A stretch of 64,000 nucleotides of DNA, taken from assembly GCA_963704545.1 (NCBI GenBank), contig OY969915.1, positions 186,001 through 250,000 on the forward strand, read 5' to 3'. The notes below the pieces were generated by a model. That model saw only the letters and a list, made by a program, of their open reading frames with translations. It searched no databases and had not been told where the DNA came from. This DNA comes from VRUE01 sp963704545 (lineage in GTDB: Bacteria > Actinomycetota > Thermoleophilia > Solirubrobacterales > 70-9). Positions within the stretch are counted from its first letter, which is position 1; each line of letters begins with the position of its first letter. Below, in pieces: positions 1-8,123 of this stretch. Both the position numbers and the translations under genes were made by a program.

Positions 1-2
1 CT

Positions 3-179
3 CAGATCAATGCCCTGAACCAAGATGCTCTCAATACATGGAGCGCCATGGAGGGCCACTACGGCTACGACCCACCGCCGGGCGAATCGCCAACGACCAA
101 GGGCAACGAGGACGGTTTCGCTGCTGCTCTTGCCGCGATTGCCACTGCTGAGACCGCCCTTGCCCAAAGTCGTCCCTAG
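3..179 (+). CDS. C-terminal end of an unidentified protein (partial, runs off left edge)
   Basis: An uninterrupted frame enters from the left edge and ends at TAG 177-179, giving 58 residues rich in Ala, Asn and Thr (ending ATAETALAQSRP). I do not recognise the family. Its GC content is lower than in the genes beyond 3 kb, matching the accessory character of the first 3 kb. It points towards the minus-strand gene ending at 228. Only the 3' part is visible, so no function can be given, and coding status rests on the open frame alone. Confidence 0.45.
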   Translation, partial: QINALNQDALNTWSAMEGHYGYDPPPGESPTTKGNEDGFAAALAAIATAETALAQSRP

Positions 180-227
180 CTCGCCAGTAGCGGATTAACT
201 GCGTGGCTCCACCGCCGTGATCGGCAC

Positions 228-839
228 TTATTCGTTGACCAAATCGTCAGGGAACCTCTGGAGAGCTTCGAGTTGGCGGCGCTCTTCCTCATCCTCGAAC
301 TCGCATGGATCGATCTCCCGGAGCAAGTCCAGCAACTCGGGACCTGAGCGTCCGAACACCGTCTCCACCCCGGCGGTCACACCCGGCTCAAGCCTCTTGA
401 CCACGCTGTAGATGTCCTCGATCAACGTCTCTACCCGGGTCACCATCCCCTCGACGCTTTCTCGCACAGCGACCGCCTCGATGAATTCAGGATCCTCGAA
501 CAGATGATGAACGAAGTGGTTTCGACCATCGATCACGGTGGTGATTTCCTCAGCAATCTCGTCCTCGTAGCCCATCTTGCGGAGAGCTGCAAGCAGTACC
601 CCGGCTGGCTTGCGCTCAAGTCGAGACACGAGCTTCTTCCCCAAAATCTCCTCTGGACCGTCGCGTATCACTCGACGCTGAATCAGATCAGCAAGCATGG
701 CTTTCTCTAGCACGGCCGCTCCAAGCACCAAGTGACCGAGCGCGAGCGACAATGGCTCGAAGAACTCGTCATATGCGGGGTTGGGACTAATGCAACTCAG
801 CTTACGCGGAGGAGTTGCCGTCGCTCTTGTCTTCTTCAT
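228..839 (-). CDS. Hypothetical protein with HEPN-like RNxxxH motif
   Basis: A 203-residue acidic protein of unrecognised family. Residues 106-111 read RNHFVH, matching the Rx4-6H signature of HEPN-superfamily proteins (many are RNases of toxin or defence systems), set between predicted helices (about 85-104 and 119-150). The C-terminal third is Glu/Asp-rich. The ATG at 839 overlaps the last 38 nt of the upstream gene (802..2538), suggesting coupled translation; the GGAG just before it is too close to be a good ribosome site, so a slightly different start is possible. Its neighbour also carries an RNxxxHG motif, so the two may work together. The HEPN assignment is motif-based inference; a chance match is possible. 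Confidence 0.6.
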   Translation of the reverse strand: MKKTRATATPPRKLSCISPNPAYDEFFEPLSLALGHLVLGAAVLEKAMLADLIQRRVIRDGPEEILGKKLVSRLERKPAGVLLAALRKMGYEDEIAEEITTVIDGRNHFVHHLFEDPEFIEAVAVRESVEGMVTRVETLIEDIYSVVKRLEPGVTAGVETVFGRSGPELLDLLREIDPCEFEDEEERRQLEALQRFPDDLVNE

Positions 840-2538
840 CTCCACAACGCCAGAGGCGCAAGTGGCAGGCGATTTGAACCACGATTGCGACCTCAGTACG
901 TGTTGTCGGGCCATGCAGACCGTGGCTGAGCTGGTTTCGGAGATTGATCCCCAGAGGGTCAGTGAGCGAGTTCGCCAGATAGCGCCGCCAAGACTCTGGC
1001 AGACGCCCTTTGAGGTCGGCAAGTATGCCGCCAAGCGCCCGCACCCCGCCGGGCGTTCCTCCCCGAGGGGTCTTGATCACGACCACCCCAGCCTGGGCAG
1101 CAGTGGCACGAATCGCCGCCTCCAGCTGTGGAACGAGAATATGAAGTGCGCCGTCATCATCGCCCTCAAAGAAACGCAGCACCCCATCGGCGATTCGCGC
1201 AGCGACCTCGCGATCAATGAACTCGGTGGTAAAGAACTCCGTCAGCCCAACACCGTCGGGGATCCCGAATCCTTCCTTGATCGCATCGAGGATCTCTAGG
1301 CTGATTGGTGCCCAGATACCAATCCGCATTGCCTCGTGTTTTACGAGATCGACTCGGTCGTGCCCCTCCTCGTCTTCTGCGGCAGCCGTGACACTGCCGT
1401 GCGGTCCCATGATCTGGGTTGTAAATATGCGCTGGATCGGGTACTTCTCGGCGAGTTCCTTGGTCAGCTCGGCATTCTCCTCGGCGTCTCCGCTAGGAGG
1501 GCCATCAGAACCGAAGCGCCGTAGCGCCTCCTGCCAGGACTCCGAATCCTCAACATAGCTCCGCACATGGGCTTCGATTTCCTTGCGAGGAAGCTCCAAC
1601 TCCACCGTGATCGGCTTCAGGTCAAAATCCTCGGGCTTGATTGCCTGCATTTCGAGGAGGACTTCCTCAACGACCTCGGTAAACCCATAGGTCCGGGCGA
1701 GGCCGAGTGCTTGCTGCAACCGTGAATGGCGCAGAATCGCGTCGCCCTTCTTGGCCTCCTCGCGCCAGCGCGCCACCTGCTGGCGCTGCAACTCCTCCCG
1801 CTCCTCGGGCGCAGAGAGCTTCAACTTCAGCTCACTGACCGACTCCGCGATGTAGGGGTCGTCGCCGTAGCGCTCAGCGGCAGCATCGAGCAGCTTATGC
1901 AGCTCATCAGGCTCCTGGTCGGACTCCAGATCAACGATTGACTCGATGAGGTTCATAGGGATACCCGGCCGCCGCTCGGAGGCATCCGCAATCTCAGATC
2001 GACTTACTTCGAGCGCCATGGTGATCGATGCGCCCATTCGCTCCTCATCACCGATTTCGGCGGCGATCTCGATGGCCCGCTGGAGAGAGTCCACAAGCTC
2101 CATCCCGCTGGCCGTCTGCGCCAACTCCAGATAACCGTCGAATGCCGCCCGTGCACAGTCAATGGGCTGCTCACCCTCCCGGCGGACCCAAAGCAGATCG
2201 TTCAGGCGGCTCACGGCCAATGGGAACTCATTCGTCGCCTCCGCGTAGTCAGCCCAGATCACGAGGGTGTCTTTGTCAACGTCTTTCAAGGGGGTAGGGA
2301 ACACTCGCCCATCCATCTCGATCTGGGCACCGAAAACGCCAGCTCTTTCCCTGATCCCTTCGCGGCGAGAAGCAACGAGCATGTAGCCAAACGCCTGGAC
2401 GATGGGCCGAGCGTCGTCTACGTCCTCCTTGTTCTCCATATCAACGCTCTTCCGAAAGCAACTTTCGACGGAGTACCAGTCCCCCGCAGCCTCCAAGCAG
2501 GATCGAAGCTGATGGACGTAGTCCTCCCGAAATTGCAT
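802..2538 (-). CDS. DUF4209-like protein with C-terminal RNxxxHG (HEPN-type) motif
   Basis: A 578-residue protein. The N-terminal about 400 residues are helical and acidic, like a repeat or scaffold region. The C-terminal part contains LVPQLEAAIRATAAQAG, then a Gly-rich loop, then NLRNQLSHGLHG. R534-N535...H539-G540 is the RNxxxHG motif that defines DUF4209, a domain thought to belong to the HEPN group. Such proteins are usually accessory and have been suspected of roles in RNA cleavage or defence, but the function is not established. It starts at ATG 2538 and is co-directional with, and overlaps, the 228..839 gene. It lies in the segment next to tRNA-Phe, consistent with horizontally acquired cargo. 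Confidence 0.65.
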   Translation of the reverse strand: MQFREDYVHQLRSCLEAAGDWYSVESCFRKSVDMENKEDVDDARPIVQAFGYMLVASRREGIRERAGVFGAQIEMDGRVFPTPLKDVDKDTLVIWADYAEATNEFPLAVSRLNDLLWVRREGEQPIDCARAAFDGYLELAQTASGMELVDSLQRAIEIAAEIGDEERMGASITMALEVSRSEIADASERRPGIPMNLIESIVDLESDQEPDELHKLLDAAAERYGDDPYIAESVSELKLKLSAPEEREELQRQQVARWREEAKKGDAILRHSRLQQALGLARTYGFTEVVEEVLLEMQAIKPEDFDLKPITVELELPRKEIEAHVRSYVEDSESWQEALRRFGSDGPPSGDAEENAELTKELAEKYPIQRIFTTQIMGPHGSVTAAAEDEEGHDRVDLVKHEAMRIGIWAPISLEILDAIKEGFGIPDGVGLTEFFTTEFIDREVAARIADGVLRFFEGDDDGALHILVPQLEAAIRATAAQAGVVVIKTPRGGTPGGVRALGGILADLKGRLPESWRRYLANSLTDPLGINLRNQLSHGLHGPTTRTEVAIVVQIACHLRLWRCGDEEDKSDGNSSA

Positions 2539-2665
2539 TCCTAGATGCTCTCAACTGCCCCGGTTGGACGCTCGGACCTTTCGGCGTAATCCGGCATCGA
2601 GTGCTATCGCGTGCGGGCCGATAAATCGGCGGGGGCACCGCGCCAGTTTTTCGGACGTTGACAGC

Positions 2666-2938
2666 GTGAGTGCAGCTCTCGATATCGGCGACGACCTGAT
2701 TGAACACATCGCAGAGCGCGCCGCGAAACTGATCGCTGAACAACAGCATGAGGCGACGGGGGATGGTTGGCTGCGCGGAGCGGACAAGATCGCGGCCTAC
2801 ATTGACGCTCCGCGCTCGCGCGTCTACGGACTCGTCTCGGCCCGGCGAATCCCGGTCCATCACGACGGCTCGGCGCTGATCGCACGGCGCTCCGAGCTGG
2901 ACGCCTGGCTGCTCAGCGGTGGCGGGCGGCGGTCTTGA
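2666..2938 (+). CDS. Excisionase/HTH-17-like small DNA-binding protein
   Basis: About 90 residues from GTG 2666. The core WLRGADKIAAYIDAPRSRVY followed by ARRIPVHHDGSALIARRSELDAWL is typical of the winged helix-turn-helix of excisionase/MerR-like (helix_turn_helix_17) proteins: a recognition helix around SRVYGLV and a basic wing around HHDGS. These proteins commonly act as recombination directionality factors in integrative elements. The frame is open back to 2564, but the extra N-terminal residues look non-coding, so I prefer GTG 2666. It lies between the HEPN-motif genes (divergent) and tRNA-Phe, the usual position of an integration module, but no integrase is visible here. Confidence 0.65.
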   Translation: MSAALDIGDDLIEHIAERAAKLIAEQQHEATGDGWLRGADKIAAYIDAPRSRVYGLVSARRIPVHHDGSALIARRSELDAWLLSGGGRRS

Positions 2939-2968
2939 CGCTGCCGGGTGTTGACCCGGCGTTGACCC

Positions 2969-3009
2969 GAGCCCAAAAGCGCCGCCCCTGAAGGCGGCGC
3001 TTTTGGCTC
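2969..3009. terminator. Hairpin between excisionase-like gene and tRNA-Phe
   Basis: A long stem (left arm 2969-2986, right arm 2993-3009, one bulged C) with A/T tracts inside the stem. It lies downstream of both the plus-strand HTH gene and the minus-strand tRNA, so it probably acts as a bidirectional terminator. Confidence 0.6.
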
Positions 3010-3019
3010 TGCAATGCGA

Positions 3020-3092
3020 TGGCGAGGGTGGGAATCGAACCCACAACACCACGATTTTCAGTCGTGTGCTCTACCAACTGAGCTACCTCGCC
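3020..3092 (-). tRNA. tRNA-Phe (anticodon GAA)
   Basis: Read on the minus strand: 7-bp acceptor stem GGCGAGG/CCTCGCC, D-arm GCTC-AGTTGGTA-GAGC, anticodon stem CACGA/TCGTG with loop CTGAAAA (anticodon GAA), T-arm GTGGG-TTCGATT-CCCAC, discriminator A. Total 73 nt, no encoded CCA. Its 3' end faces the accessory segment at 1-2950, as expected if an element integrated into the tRNA 3' end. Confidence 0.97.
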
Positions 3093-3167
3093 TGGTAGCC
3101 GGCGCCATCAAGGCCGCGCATGGGAAGGCTAGCGACCGGGGGGCGACGGGGCTGATTCGATTGGGGC

Positions 3168-4307
3168 ATGGCTTGGGGTCGTGCAGCGCTCGGGTTGGCC
3201 GTGGCGGTCGTGCTGGGCGCGGCGCTCGTCTCGGGAGGCTCGCGGGACGACTCGGTCCGGCTGCGCTACCTGCCTGGGACCAACGAGCTGCGGACGGTCG
3301 TCGAGTACGGGCGGGCTCGGGATGTCGACGTGCGCTCGCTCGGGGCGCTCGGGGCGGTCGGGGCCGATCCGCGTTGGCTGGCGCGGGCACGGCCGCTCGG
3401 GCAGGACGCGCCGCGGTGGGCGCGGCGGATGTACCGGCGCTCGCTGCTGGTGCTGCGGGCGGTCACGGACCGGCGCAGCGGGGCCGTCGTGGCGGGCTTC
3501 CGCGACGGCTGGGAATACGTCTGGCCCCGCGACGCGGGCACGGTCGCCATCGCCCTCGCCTCGGCCGGCTATCGAACAGAGGCTCGGCAGATAGTCCGCT
3601 TCCTGCTCGGCCTCGATCTCGCTGCCACGGCGCGCTTCCACCGGGACGGCACCCCGGTCGAGGGGCGCGCGGCGCAGGGCGACGCAGCGGGTTGGGTCGC
3701 GGCGGCGGCGCGAGCTGCAGGCCTCGAGGCCGACGTCGCTCCCCAACCTTGGCGCGATCGAGCCGACTACCAGGAGGGGGAATCCGGGGACTATCTGGCT
3801 AACGCGATTGCCTCCACGGTCGGCGAACCGAAAGGCACTTCGGCAGGTGACCTTTCGGTTCGCCGACCGGCGGAACGGGAGATTCGGAGGGAGTTCGGCG
3901 TGGGCGGCATGCTCGTGCGCGAGGCGGGCCATTCGGAGTCGGGACTCGACTCAGCCGCCGCATGGGCGGTGCGTCCCTTCCCACACCCAGCGCTTTATCC
4001 GCTCGCACGTCGCACGCTGCTGCGGATCGCCGCCGGCAGCGGACGCTTCGGAATCATCCCTTCCGAAGACTGGGACGGCGGGGTCGATCCATGGACAGCG
4101 CCGACCGCCTGGACCGCCTGGAGCCTCGCAGCGCTCGGCGAGCACCGTGCCGCACTCCGACTCATGGCCGAGCTACATCGCACTGAGACACGGCTCGGCT
4201 TCCTCCCCGAGCGCGTCGACGCCCGCACCGGCATCCCCACATCTACCACCCCCCTCGCCTGGTCCCACGCCTTCGCGATCCTCGCCCTCCGCGAGCTCTG
4301 GCCATGA
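3168..4307 (+). CDS. Secreted/membrane-anchored glycoside hydrolase family 15 (glucoamylase-like) protein
   Basis: A 379-residue protein with an N-terminal hydrophobic segment (about residues 7-24, signal peptide or anchor). The GH15 signature FRDGWEYVWPRDAG occurs at residues 111-124, and a conserved ending TPLAWSHAFAILALREL lies near the C-terminus; PSEDWDGG lies near residue 300. GH15 enzymes release glucose from alpha-glucans or trehalose in an (alpha/alpha)6 barrel. It is shorter than most GH15 proteins because it consists mainly of the barrel. A perfect 18-bp inverted repeat (3818-3868) lies inside the gene, encodes residues 217-234 and keeps the frame open. Start ATG 3168 follows GGGGC. 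Substrate is unknown. Confidence 0.75.
   Translation: MAWGRAALGLAVAVVLGAALVSGGSRDDSVRLRYLPGTNELRTVVEYGRARDVDVRSLGALGAVGADPRWLARARPLGQDAPRWARRMYRRSLLVLRAVTDRRSGAVVAGFRDGWEYVWPRDAGTVAIALASAGYRTEARQIVRFLLGLDLAATARFHRDGTPVEGRAAQGDAAGWVAAAARAAGLEADVAPQPWRDRADYQEGESGDYLANAIASTVGEPKGTSAGDLSVRRPAEREIRREFGVGGMLVREAGHSESGLDSAAAWAVRPFPHPALYPLARRTLLRIAAGSGRFGIIPSEDWDGGVDPWTAPTAWTAWSLAALGEHRAALRLMAELHRTETRLGFLPERVDARTGIPTSTTPLAWSHAFAILALRELWP
3818..3868. repeat. Perfect inverted repeat inside the GH15-like coding sequence
   Basis: Arms 3818-3835 and 3851-3868 are perfectly complementary over 18 bp, with a 15-nt loop. The element is in frame and codes for residues T217 to P234. I see no second copy in the window, so its family is unknown; the arrangement resembles the other palindromes found in coding sequence here. 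Confidence 0.85.
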
Positions 4308-4359
4308 TGCGGTCGCAGTTTTTGCCGTTATCCGGCGGAAAGTGCGACCGCTTGGGTCG

Positions 4360-4845
4360 TTAGAGCGCCTCGAGCGCCTGCTCGACGGCCTCGCGAGCCG
4401 ACTCGGCGAGGACAACGCCCGGGGCGCCCTCCATCCGCTCGCGGCCGCTCAGGGTCCAGCTGCGAAGGGCGACCACCGGGCGGCCGATCGCCCTGGCGAA
4501 GCCGATCTCCGAGAGCGTGCCCCACTCGCCGCCGATCGCGATCACGACCTCGCCGGAGGAGACGACCGCGAGGTTGCGGGCATGGCCGATACCGGTGGCG
4601 ACGACATGCGTGCAGTACGGGTTCGCTTCGGCGACCGAGTTGCCGGGGACGATCCCGATCGCAACGCCATCGGCCTCGCTCGCCCCCCGGCACGCCGCCT
4701 CCATCACTCCAGTCAGGCCACCGCAGACGAGTGTCACGCCCTCGCTGGCGAGCCTCTGTCCCACTTCCTCGGCTAGCCGTGCCGCCTCGGAGCCCGGCTC
4801 GCAATCCGCCCCTCCGATCACCGCCACCTGCCGCTTCCCGCTCAT
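4360..4845 (-). CDS. TIGR00725/LOG-like Rossmann-fold nucleotide-binding protein
   Basis: A 161-residue protein starting VAVIGGAD, with the glycine-rich LVCGGLTGVMEAACRGA and IAIGGEWGTLSEIGFA segments that define the SLOG/LOG family (TIGR00725 branch, related to lysine decarboxylase-like phosphoribohydrolases). These bind nucleotides or nucleotide-derived ligands; some LOG enzymes release cytokinins from their ribotides, but this branch has no settled role. Its ATG (4845) overlaps the stop of the upstream helicase (ATGA), so the two are translationally coupled, with folP upstream. Longer upstream starts would overlap the helicase and are unlikely. Confidence 0.8.
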   Translation of the reverse strand: MSGKRQVAVIGGADCEPGSEAARLAEEVGQRLASEGVTLVCGGLTGVMEAACRGASEADGVAIGIVPGNSVAEANPYCTHVVATGIGHARNLAVVSSGEVVIAIGGEWGTLSEIGFARAIGRPVVALRSWTLSGRERMEGAPGVVLAESAREAVEQALEAL

Positions 4846-7121
4846 CGCGACGCGGAGTCTTTCATCGAACGCATCAGCTCCAGCGCGCCCTCCTTGTGCA
4901 GCGGCTCGTTGAGATTGCCGCACTTGGGGCTCTGCACGCAGGAGGGGCAGCCGGACTCGCAGGGGCACTCGGCGATCAGCCGCTCGGCGTCGCCGAGCAG
5001 GCGCTCGAACTGCTCATAGCCGCGCAGCGTGATCCCGACGCCACCCGGATGCCCGTCGTATATGAAGATCGTCGAGCGGCCGGTCTGGAAGTGGACGTTG
5101 GTCGAGAGGCCGCCGATGTCCCAGCGGTCGCACATCGCGATCAGCGGCAGCACCGCGATCTGACCGTGCTCGGTCGCGTGCAGGGCGCCGAGCAGGACGT
5201 CGGGCGCCAGCGCCCCGCTCAACTGCTCCGGCAGCACGTACCAGAGCGCCTGGGTGACGAAGTGCTGCTCGGGCAGCTCCAGCGAGACGATGTCGAAGGG
5301 CTCCTGGTCGGAGATCGAGACCCGCTGGTAGGCGATCACCTGCTCGGTCACCGAGACCTCGCCGAAGTGCAGTTCGACACCGGACGTGGTGCGCTGCTCG
5401 CGCACGCGCTCGATGTAGATCTCGGTCTCCTTCTTCGGCCGCGTGTACCAGTCGCCGTCGAAGCGTGAGACCACCGCGCGCCGCCCGGCCACGTCGAGCT
5501 GCTCGACCTCGTAGGAGCGGCCGAGGTGGAGGTAGATCGCGCCCGGGTGGATCGTGGTGAAGGCACGCTCGGACTCGACCAGGCCGAGCATCTCCCCCGA
5601 ATCGCGCTCGATCACCGCTACCGAGTCGGGCGAGGCAGAACGCAGCGGGATCTTCGAGGCGACGAACTCGCTACTGCGCGGCATCGTCCGCCCTCCCGCC
5701 TGCCGCAGCTCTCCAGCAGAGACCAGTCGCTCGGAACGCTCGCGCCAGCCCTCGCCGAACACCTCCTCGTCCTCCTCGCTCAGCGGCAGCTCGTAGGCCG
5801 CCGCGACCATGTGCCGCGAGGCGATCTGCTCGTTGCCGTGGTCGAGGATTGCCGCCTCGACCGGCCGGTCGATGAACTCGTCGGGGTGGCGACAGAAAAA
5901 CTGGTCGAGCGCGTCCTGGCCGGCGACGTAGACGGCGAGGCCCCGTCGGCGGCGCCCCGCCCGTCCCCACATCTGGCGCAGGCTGGCGACCGTGCCGGGG
6001 AAGGTGACGCAGATCGCCGCGTCGAGCTCGCCGACGTCGATGCCCAGCTCCAGCGCGTCGGTGGCGACGACCGCGAGCAGCTCGCCGCCGGAGAGACGCT
6101 GCTCGATCTCGCGCCGCTGCTGGGAGGTGTAGCCACCGCGGTAGGGGGCGATCCGCGCCGCCAGCTCGGGCTTGCCGCGCGCCTCCAGCGCTTCGCGGGC
6201 GAAGCGCTGGATCAGCTCGATCCCGCGCCGGCTCTTGAGGAAGCAGATCGTCCGCACATCGTGGGAGACCAGCTCGGCCAGCAGGTCCGCCGCCTCCCCC
6301 AGGGCCGAGCGTCGCGTCCCTGTCGCCTTGTCGATCAGCGGCGGGTTCCACATCGCGATCTCCCGGCCAGCGACGGGCGCGCCGTCGTCGTCGATCAACT
6401 CGAACGGCGTCCCGACAAGCTCCTCGGCCAGCCCGACCGGGTTGGCGATCGTCGCCGAGGCGAGCAGGAAGCGTGGCTCACCGCCGTAGGCGCGCGCCAC
6501 CCGGCGCAGCCGTCGCAGCACGTTGGCGACGTGCGAGCCAAAGACGCCGCGGTAGGTGTGGGCCTCGTCGACAACGACCCAGCCGAGGTTGGCGAGGAAG
6601 TCGCCCCAGCTCTTGTGGTGGGGCAGGATGCCGACGTGCAGCATGTCCGGGTTGGTGAGGACGAGGTTGCTGCGGCGGCGGATCGCCGGTCGCTCTTCGC
6701 GCGGCGTGTCGCCGTCGTATATCGCCTCGCGCAGGTTGGGCGGGCGCAGCGCCGCCAGCTTGCGCGCCTGGTCCTGCGCCAGCGCCTTGGTCGGGTAGAG
6801 GTAGAGGGCGCGGCGCTTGGCGTCGCGGGCGATCCCGTCGAGCACCGGCAGGTTGAAGGCGAGGCTCTTGCCCGAGGCGGTGCCGCTGGTGATCACCAGG
6901 TTGGAGACGGCAGCCGCCTCCAGCGCCTGGCGCTGGTGGGAGTAGAGGCGCTCGACGCCGGCGCGCTTCAGCGCTTCGACGAATCCGGGGTCGAGCGAGC
7001 TCGGCATCGCGACGGTCCGCGCCTTGCGCGCGTCCTCGCTCGACTCGGCGACGATGCGACCGTCCCGGCGGGCCGGGTCGAGCGCGACAGCCCAGGGCTC
7101 CCCGAGCAAACTCTTCGCCAT
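4842..7121 (-). CDS. DEAD/DEAH-box helicase with C-terminal DUF1998/MZB zinc-cluster domain (Hrq1/MrfA-like)
   Basis: A 759-residue superfamily 2 helicase: Walker A GTASGKS (80-86), DEAH box (185-188), SAT motif (LLASATI), motif V/VI region TDALELGIDVG and QMWGRAGRRRRG, and a C-terminal DUF1998 domain with a cysteine cluster (C719, C721, C725, C728, C734). This architecture is that of RecQ4/Hrq1-like helicases and Bacillus MrfA, which act in DNA repair (mitomycin adducts in Bacillus). The ATG at 7121 overlaps the folP stop (TGATG) and the gene is coupled downstream to the LOG-like gene. A repair role is inferred from family architecture; no partner mrfB-like nuclease is visible here. Confidence 0.9.
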   Translation of the reverse strand: MAKSLLGEPWAVALDPARRDGRIVAESSEDARKARTVAMPSSLDPGFVEALKRAGVERLYSHQRQALEAAAVSNLVITSGTASGKSLAFNLPVLDGIARDAKRRALYLYPTKALAQDQARKLAALRPPNLREAIYDGDTPREERPAIRRRSNLVLTNPDMLHVGILPHHKSWGDFLANLGWVVVDEAHTYRGVFGSHVANVLRRLRRVARAYGGEPRFLLASATIANPVGLAEELVGTPFELIDDDGAPVAGREIAMWNPPLIDKATGTRRSALGEAADLLAELVSHDVRTICFLKSRRGIELIQRFAREALEARGKPELAARIAPYRGGYTSQQRREIEQRLSGGELLAVVATDALELGIDVGELDAAICVTFPGTVASLRQMWGRAGRRRRGLAVYVAGQDALDQFFCRHPDEFIDRPVEAAILDHGNEQIASRHMVAAAYELPLSEEDEEVFGEGWRERSERLVSAGELRQAGGRTMPRSSEFVASKIPLRSASPDSVAVIERDSGEMLGLVESERAFTTIHPGAIYLHLGRSYEVEQLDVAGRRAVVSRFDGDWYTRPKKETEIYIERVREQRTTSGVELHFGEVSVTEQVIAYQRVSISDQEPFDIVSLELPEQHFVTQALWYVLPEQLSGALAPDVLLGALHATEHGQIAVLPLIAMCDRWDIGGLSTNVHFQTGRSTIFIYDGHPGGVGITLRGYEQFERLLGDAERLIAECPCESGCPSCVQSPKCGNLNEPLHKEGALELMRSMKDSASR

Positions 7122-7969
7122 CAGGAGGGGCTCCGCAGCGGCCGCTCAATGCGTCCAGCCACGCGCATCGCCTGCAGCGAGCTGCGGTCGTGGATGCGCA
7201 GGACGTCGGCGCCGCCGCGCACAGCCAGGGCGACCGCCGCGACCGTCCCCCACTCGCGTTCGCCGGGGGGCAGCCGCTCCTCCCAGGATCCCGCCAGCAC
7301 GGCGCCGACGAAGTCCTTGCGCGAGAGCGAGACGTAGAGCGGCAGCCCCAGCGAGCGCAGCTCGGGCAGCCGCCGCAGGACCTCGAGGTTCTGCGAAGTC
7401 GTCAGGTCGAAGTCGAGTCCGGGGTCGATCGCGATCTGCTCCTCGCCCACCCCAAGCCGTTGGGCCGTCTCGACTCTCCCCCCCAGCCACGACTTCATGT
7501 GCTCGACCACGTCGCCGTAACGGCGCGGCGGCCGGTCGACCCGTGGCGGCCCCTCGATGTGCATCAGGACGTAGCCGCACCCGGTCTCGGCCACCAGCTC
7601 GAACATCTCCTCAGAGCCGCCTGAGATGTCGTTGACCGCAACCGCCCCGGCCTCCAGCGCCGCCCGCGCCACCTCGACCGAGAACGTGTCGGCGCTCACC
7701 GGAACCCCGGCGCCGGCCAGCCCTTCGATAGCCGGAACCAGCGCCGCCGCCTCAACCTCGGCCGGCACCGGCGGCCCGCTGCGCGCCGCCACCGCCCCCA
7801 CGTCCAACATGTCAAACCCCGCCTCGACCAGCTCCAGCCCGTCCCGAACCGCCTGCTCCGGAGTAACGCTACGAGCTCCCTCAAACATCGAGTCGGCAGT
7901 CACGTTGACGATCCCGGCAGCCACCGGCTGCTCCAAGCTCAACTCCCGGTCGGCCAGCCGCCAGATCAC
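7121..7969 (-). CDS. folP: Dihydropteroate synthase
   Basis: About 282 residues. DHPS condenses p-aminobenzoate with dihydropterin pyrophosphate in folate synthesis. Visible motifs: IVNVTADSM near the N-terminus, SADTFSVEVARAAL, VNDISGG, SRKDFVG and a final RIHD. The usual GGESTRPG loop is replaced by DVGAVAARSGPP, keeping only the Arg, so substrate use may differ from the classical enzyme. I place the start at GTG 7969 (GAGGTG about 8 nt upstream). A longer frame reaches GTG 8029, but those 20 residues come from palindrome P2 at 8002-8076 and are unlike DHPS. No other folate genes are nearby; it is coupled to the helicase. Confidence 0.85.
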   Translation of the reverse strand: MIWRLADRELSLEQPVAAGIVNVTADSMFEGARSVTPEQAVRDGLELVEAGFDMLDVGAVAARSGPPVPAEVEAAALVPAIEGLAGAGVPVSADTFSVEVARAALEAGAVAVNDISGGSEEMFELVAETGCGYVLMHIEGPPRVDRPPRRYGDVVEHMKSWLGGRVETAQRLGVGEEQIAIDPGLDFDLTTSQNLEVLRRLPELRSLGLPLYVSLSRKDFVGAVLAGSWEERLPPGEREWGTVAAVALAVRGGADVLRIHDRSSLQAMRVAGRIERPLRSPS

Positions 7970-8001
7970 GGAACCGCACCTCGGGCCGAAAGCTTGTGGC
8001 A

Positions 8002-8076
8002 GGGGATGGGAAGGCCCTGTCCCGGACACTCAAGCGCGGCGAAGCCGCGCGTCCGGGACAGGGCCTTCCCATCCCC
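8002..8076. repeat. Palindromic element, family P2, copy a
   Basis: Perfect 26-bp outer arms (8002-8027 and 8051-8076) around the family core ACTCAAGCGCGGC-N-GCCGCGC. It sits between two divergent genes (folP and a HAD phosphatase), so it cannot be a simple terminator here. Confidence 0.9.
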
Positions 8077-8123
8077 CCACCCAGGTTCGCTCACGATCAT
8101 CCGGCTACCGTAACGGCCCACCG

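Noticed and set aside
5526..7337. A 603-codon plus-strand frame opposite the helicase
   Set aside because: Arg/Asp/Leu-rich shadow of the helicase codons, without domain features.
7970..8029. Upstream GTG start for folP
   Set aside because: The extra residues are encoded by palindrome P2 and are unrelated to DHPS; GTG 7969 has a better ribosome site.
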